Positions 59,993 to 64,000 of a DNA stretch of 64,000 nt are shown one piece after another (positions within the stretch are counted from its first letter, which is position 1; every line of letters begins with the position of its first letter). Where the stretch lies: contig CALFBH010000043.1 in NCBI GenBank assembly GCA_937951615.1, forward strand, positions 1 through 64,000, in the 5' to 3' direction. A model generated the notes under the pieces. That model saw only the letters and a list, made by a program, of their open reading frames with translations, ran no database searches and was not told the origin of the DNA. The position numbers were made by a program, and so were the translations under genes. Source of the DNA: an uncultured Saprospiraceae bacterium. Lineage in GTDB: Bacteria; Bacteroidota; Bacteroidia; Chitinophagales; Saprospiraceae.

Positions 59993-60475
59993 TCACTCCA
60001 CCACAAACTCCACTGAATAATTCTCTGGCAATTTCGGCACCAGCACCCAGTTCATGCCAAATATCAAAGCATCACAATTGCCGCAGTCAGTCACGCCTAT
60101 GGTATAAATATATTTCATCGCTGCATCGTCCCTTATCACATAGCGGTCAAAGGTGACAGCACAAGTCCCGTCGGCATAAAGACCGAGCAAGGTATAAGTG
60201 TTGAAATCAATTTCGGGTAAAGCGGTAGAACCCACACAATCTGGGCTATTCACAGGCAAAATTTCAAGTGCCTGGAAAGCTGCTTCATCGCGTATAACAT
60301 ACTCTCGCTCCAATGCTCCAATATCTGTAAAGCAAGTCCCAAAAATCAAATCCTGCTCAATAATACCGGTAGAAGTATCTGCCAAATCATTACAGTCATC
60401 GACACAACTTCCGATTAGCATCAGCGCAGCCAATAGAAATGCGCTTGATAATATAAATACGATGTTTTTAATCAT
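59993..60475 (-). CDS. Small Cys-containing lipoprotein of unknown function
   Basis: This 160-aa protein has a lipoprotein signal with lipobox LIGSC, then CVDDCNDL and a mature part with several Cys (GTCFTDIG, SPDCVGST, TDCGNCDALIFG) that may form disulfides. The segment YVIRDEAAFQALEILPVNSP and later RYVIRDDAAMKYIYTIGV show an internal repeat-like motif. I recognise no family. It is likely anchored in the outer or inner membrane. It is not obviously linked to the CBASS operon, which starts 232 bp further along. Confidence 0.8.
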   Translation of the reverse strand: MIKNIVFILSSAFLLAALMLIGSCVDDCNDLADTSTGIIEQDLIFGTCFTDIGALEREYVIRDEAAFQALEILPVNSPDCVGSTALPEIDFNTYTLLGLYADGTCAVTFDRYVIRDDAAMKYIYTIGVTDCGNCDALIFGMNWVLVPKLPENYSVEFVVE

Positions 60476-60636
60476 GGTTAAACTGTTTGTACCTTGCGCT
60501 TATTGTTAAATATTGTTTTGATTATACGTTAACGAGGACTTTTAGCTAAAATATTGTGCCAAAATAGTTTTAAAACACAAAACATCATTCTTTTTGAATG
60601 AATTATATACAATTTTTATTCGTTATATTTATTTTT

Positions 60637-61593
60637 ATGAAATGTATTTGCTTTTCAATCATCCTGTTTATTTCGATAGTCTTTCCAGCTTGTAGCCCAT
60701 CGCGATCAGCAGTAAAGGAAGATGTTGTACCAGAGCAATTTATTATGATTACAGGTATAGCCCAGGATGCAGGTTATCCGCAGGCAGGCTGTCAGAAAGC
60801 CTGTTGTGCAGCCTATCGCTCTGGTGAGGTAAAGCAGCAATTTGCCACTTCACTTGGCTTGGTAGATCGCAAGGCGGATAAGGTTTGGTTATTTGAAGCA
60901 ACGCCCGACATCAAGATGCAGATGGATATGTTGGCAGCCTATAAATCGACTTCGCCAGTCTTTATGCCTGATGGAATTTTTCTGACTCATGCACATATTG
61001 GACATTATACTGGACTGATGCATGTCGGGCATGAAGTGATGGGGGCAAAGAGCTTACCTGTTTACGCGATGCCCCGAATGAGAGATTTTTTGACCAATAA
61101 CGGTCCCTGGAGTCAGTTGGTGAATTATAAAAATATTGCTTTACAGGAATTGAGTAAAGATGTGGCTGTGGATTTGGGAAATGGTTTGCGCGTAACACCT
61201 TTTCGCGTGCCACACCGAGATGAGTTTTCGGAAACAGTAGGCTATAAAATAGAAAGTGCCAACAAAAAAGTCCTGTTCATTCCTGATATTGATAAATGGC
61301 ATAAATGGGAACGCGACATCAAAGCCGAAATTCAGCAGGTTGATCTGGCTTTGCTGGACGGTACATTTCTGAAAAATGGAGAATTGCCCAATCGGGACAT
61401 GAGTGCCATCCCACATCCTTTTGTGGAGGAAAGTATGGCTTTGTTCAGCGATTTGCCCGAAAGGGAGAAAAATAAAATTATGTTCATTCACTTCAACCAT
61501 ACCAATCCATTGATATGGGATGCAAAGGAGCGAGAAGCTGTACAGGAGGCTGGATTTCAAGTAGCTGAGGAGAGAAAGTTTATTGACTTATAA
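60637..61593 (+). CDS. MBL-fold metallo-hydrolase lipoprotein (PqqB-like)
   Basis: This ~318-aa protein has a lipoprotein-like signal (MKCICFSIILFISIVFPACS); a longer start at 60598 adds 13 residues. The metallo-beta-lactamase fold is shown by ITGIAQDAGYPQAGC, THAHIGHYTGL, RVPHRDEFSETVGYKI, LFIPDID, LALLDGTFL and the late IHFNHTNP. The usual HxHxDH motif reads H-A-H-I-G-H: the Asp that binds the second metal is Gly, so a single-metal or altered site is likely. The resemblance is to PqqB-type and related hydrolases, but no PQQ genes are near, so that role is doubtful. The substrate is unknown. Confidence 0.87.
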   Translation: MKCICFSIILFISIVFPACSPSRSAVKEDVVPEQFIMITGIAQDAGYPQAGCQKACCAAYRSGEVKQQFATSLGLVDRKADKVWLFEATPDIKMQMDMLAAYKSTSPVFMPDGIFLTHAHIGHYTGLMHVGHEVMGAKSLPVYAMPRMRDFLTNNGPWSQLVNYKNIALQELSKDVAVDLGNGLRVTPFRVPHRDEFSETVGYKIESANKKVLFIPDIDKWHKWERDIKAEIQQVDLALLDGTFLKNGELPNRDMSAIPHPFVEESMALFSDLPEREKNKIMFIHFNHTNPLIWDAKEREAVQEAGFQVAEERKFIDL

Positions 61594-61599
61594 AAAAAT

Positions 61600-61627
61600 G
61601 AGCAGCCAGACATTTGCCTGGCTGCTC
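61600..61627. terminator. Bidirectional terminator between MBL and beta-helix genes
   Basis: GAGCAGCCAG (61600-61609) and CTGGCTGCTC (61618-61627) form a perfect 10-bp stem with an 8-nt loop. The minus strand has a run of seven T after it, so it should end the beta-helix gene strongly; the + strand T-tract is weak. Confidence 0.85.
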
Positions 61628-61695
61628 TCCTTTCATAGCAAAAATAGTAAAAGGTCAGCAAAGTATTGATTGAGTAAAGGGAGTTTCTAATAGTT

Positions 61696-63948
61696 CTAAT
61701 TATTCCAGACGCCAATTTCTGCATTGCAAGAAGGTGTGACACAAACCTCCGCTGGTATTGAAACGAGTACTGCCGAACAATCGAAGCAAAGTGGGCCTGG
61801 TGGATTTGTTCCATTCAGTCCATTCATATCTGCACTTACCATAATGTCCACTGTTGTCGTTCCTGCGGGAATGATTTGTCCGGTGGCTGGCGTTCCAAAA
61901 GTATAAGTCGTTATATTGAAATTAGTCGTAATGTTATACGTTCCTGCGCCAGCTTCTAGTGGATAGCCGCCAGTAATTATTATATCTGCCAGCGAAGTAC
62001 CATCTTCTATAGTAGGGCAGGAGCTTATAATCATCACTGTAATCGGTTCGAGTATTGTAAAAGGCGTAACTGTACCAAGTACACCGCAAGCCGGGGCAGC
62101 AGCACTAGTCGTAATTTGTGTAAGTGTTTGTCCTACAAATGGGGTGACAATTGGTGCAGGCGCGTCAGCCGTTAGGTAATGAAAGCCGATAACTTGATAA
62201 TCGCCGGGCGCAAGCCCTGGGCAAGTAGCTGTTTCCTGAATTGCGGGATCCATGGCATCTGGAATACCATCGGCAGGACCGGCTATTGTTGCAAAACCAT
62301 TCGCAGCATCTTGTGTAGTGACATCCATTGCCGGAAATTCACAAATGACATTTCCAGTCGCATCAAGCACCAAAAATACATAAGTATAATCCAATGGATT
62401 GGTACATTGAGGCACCATAAAATTGCTCATATCCAGCGTAAGGTTAGCATCGCCTGTTGCGTTTGCACCTGTGATTGCATCATCTCCTGTAGAACAAAAG
62501 TAAGGACAAGTCAATGCCAAATCAGAGCCAGAAGCCTCACAGGCTAGCGGATTGAGTGCTGGAGGAGCGCAGGTCTCACAAGCTGTAATACCAGGGTCAG
62601 CGACAGTGCTTGTACCACCATTATCTGTCACTGCACCTAAGACGTCATCGGGTGTATTGCCTGTGATAGACGAATTTACAATCGTGAAAGTCGCGGCGAC
62701 ATTATTCACACCACCGCCATTATCAAGCGCAGCGTTCGTATTGGCTGCTGAATTTCCGCTTACTAATACATTGTCAAAACTGACAATGCCACTTTCAAGA
62801 TAAAAAGCACCACCACGAGACGATTCATTGCCCGTAAAAGTAGAATTGGAAACCGTTAATGTAGAAACATCTGATGTTGAATTAATATTGATCGCTCCAC
62901 CATAACCGCCAGCGGCAATTGATCCCGCAGAGTTGGTGCAGTTGTTTCCGTAGAAAGCAGAATTGGTAATATCTACTGTAGCACCTGCCTGAATGCGAAT
63001 AGCTCCGCCACCACCAGTACCCGTAGAGGCTTCAGAGCGGTTGCAGGAAAACAATGTTCCATCAATATTCAGAAAGCTATCTTCTCCTGTGATGCCTATT
63101 GCGCCACCATCTCCGCTATCTGTTCCAGAGAAGTTGGCGACAAATGATCCGCCATTGATGTTGACTTCAGGCCCATTATTGGATGGAAAGGAAAGTGGAC
63201 TTATCCACATAGCACCACCGCCAAAACCCTGACGGGCATTACAGTCAAAATCACAATTATCGAAATTGACCACAAGTGCGCCCGCAAATTCACTTTCTCT
63301 AATCTCAATTGCTCCTGTAGAAGGTGTTTCGGAAACGGGTGGATTATTAGAAAAAACACAACTACTGAACGTGACATCAGAGGGATTGTCACTATTATCT
63401 ACCCTGACCGCTCTTTGGGTTGGATTACTATCAAATATACAGTTTTCGACCCTTGTATTAGTCATGTCTGTCAGCAGGATAGCATTTTGATTCCAGCCAA
63501 AAAAAGCAAAATTTCTAATCGTCCAATTATCCAAACCATCACATCTTATAAAAGAAGAAGAAGCCGCGAGGTTTTCCATGAAAGCTCCCTGTCCGTCAAG
63601 AATTATATTATTCACCGTTGGTGCTAAACTGTAATTGATGTCTCCAAATTGATTGTCTGTATTATAATAGCAACTCGCAAATTTCATATAAACATTGCCC
63701 CCACAATCATTAAGGGCATCTACTCCACCACTACCAGAATTCCAGTCTGTGCGTGGATCAGTAGGCGAACCTGTCTGGGCAGAACCTGGAAAATCAGTAC
63801 TTGTTCCAAAATAAATGACATCATAAGTCACCCCATTTTCAGTTATTTGTTCTGTGCCTGCATAGCCCGGACAAGCAGCCTGTATCCTTCCTGAGTAGAG
63901 TATGATCAGTGGTACCAAAACATATAGAATTAGTAATGATTTTTTCAT
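61696..63948 (-). CDS. Secreted right-handed beta-helix protein
   Basis: This 750-aa protein has a signal peptide (residues 1-24, ending GRIQA). Residues about 85-440 carry parallel beta-helix repeats with runs such as FRNCxF-like ENCIFDSNP, FSSCVFSNNP, ITNSAFYGNNC, VSNSTFTGNESSRGGAFYL and FDNVLVSGNSA, the pattern of polymorphic outer-membrane and pectate-lyase-like surface proteins. The last ~290 residues are Ig-like and Cys-containing (TGDDAITGANATGDANLTLD, CFDCSAVLVSIP). It ends at IGVWNN with no T9SS sorting motif, odd for such a protein here. It may be a shortened gene or rely on another protein for anchoring. The function is probably adhesion or polysaccharide binding. Confidence 0.85.
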   Translation of the reverse strand: MKKSLLILYVLVPLIILYSGRIQAACPGYAGTEQITENGVTYDVIYFGTSTDFPGSAQTGSPTDPRTDWNSGSGGVDALNDCGGNVYMKFASCYYNTDNQFGDINYSLAPTVNNIILDGQGAFMENLAASSSFIRCDGLDNWTIRNFAFFGWNQNAILLTDMTNTRVENCIFDSNPTQRAVRVDNSDNPSDVTFSSCVFSNNPPVSETPSTGAIEIRESEFAGALVVNFDNCDFDCNARQGFGGGAMWISPLSFPSNNGPEVNINGGSFVANFSGTDSGDGGAIGITGEDSFLNIDGTLFSCNRSEASTGTGGGGAIRIQAGATVDITNSAFYGNNCTNSAGSIAAGGYGGAININSTSDVSTLTVSNSTFTGNESSRGGAFYLESGIVSFDNVLVSGNSAANTNAALDNGGGVNNVAATFTIVNSSITGNTPDDVLGAVTDNGGTSTVADPGITACETCAPPALNPLACEASGSDLALTCPYFCSTGDDAITGANATGDANLTLDMSNFMVPQCTNPLDYTYVFLVLDATGNVICEFPAMDVTTQDAANGFATIAGPADGIPDAMDPAIQETATCPGLAPGDYQVIGFHYLTADAPAPIVTPFVGQTLTQITTSAAAPACGVLGTVTPFTILEPITVMIISSCPTIEDGTSLADIIITGGYPLEAGAGTYNITTNFNITTYTFGTPATGQIIPAGTTTVDIMVSADMNGLNGTNPPGPLCFDCSAVLVSIPAEVCVTPSCNAEIGVWNN

Positions 63949-64000
63949 AATGATTCGTTTAGCCTTTAATGTTGAGTATTCCTTTTCATAAGAATAAGTA

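Noticed and set aside
61724-63894. Several + strand frames of 60-122 codons opposite the beta-helix gene
   Set aside because: All are antisense to a well-supported 750-aa secreted protein and show no signal, domain or promoter.

Overview
The window comes from a Bacteroidota chromosome, most likely Saprospiria or a related lineage (inferred). The evidence is type IX secretion (T9SS) C-terminal sorting domains, very long secreted proteins built from HYR-like and thrombospondin-3-like repeats, the Bacteroidota-type fused GlmU and type B L31, and promoters of the form TTTG-N19/20-TAnnTTTG. The DNA is AT-rich throughout. No tRNA, rRNA, CRISPR array, transposase or integrase was recognised.

Layout. 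(1) 1-13,130: two giant secreted proteins, the first cut by the left edge and the second a metzincin protease with a long repeat tail, then a Peptidase S74 tail-fibre-like protein. The two giants share an almost identical 973-bp 3' end that includes the terminator. (2) 13,195-19,824: a MazF toxin with an unusual large partner gene, mutS2, three tandem small secreted paralogues and a spermidine-synthase-like methyltransferase. (3) 19,969-24,642: an MBOAT acyltransferase with an SGNH-like partner, a GlmU-like enzyme, L31 and a small lipoprotein. (4) 25,125-43,854: a large surface-glycan locus. One long + strand run holds a triple-glycosyltransferase protein, three sulfotransferases, four methyltransferases, a GT2, a polytopic membrane protein, an SGNH-like protein and a lipoprotein. 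A convergent MBOAT follows, then an acyl carrier protein, a hot-dog-like protein and another GT2. The predicted product is a sulfated, methylated and acylated surface polysaccharide or glycolipid (inferred). (5) 43,913-56,650: an ECF sigma factor with a TPR anti-sigma candidate, a PIN-domain cassette, a UbiD decarboxylase, an AAA ATPase, a ParDE module, an AddB-like nuclease and a TPR protein, separated by repeat-rich spacers. (6) 56,651-64,000: an RluA-family pseudouridine synthase, a two-gene CBASS antiphage operon (CD-NTase plus TIR-STING), a small lipoprotein, an MBL-fold lipoprotein and a secreted beta-helix protein.

The most notable system is the CBASS operon at 57,789-59,761. A CdnE-like cyclic dinucleotide synthase overlaps by 4 nt a TIR-STING effector that keeps the catalytic Glu and the ligand-pocket Arg, Asp and Thr candidates. 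By analogy with studied homologues, c-di-GMP made on phage infection would make TIR-STING form filaments and destroy NAD+. Secondary points are a beta-sandwich-like module shared by two lipoproteins and a sulfotransferase, a 137-bp near-perfectly centred palindrome, a tandem 54-bp palindromic operator in front of the ATPase, and several families of short repeats confined to intergenic DNA.
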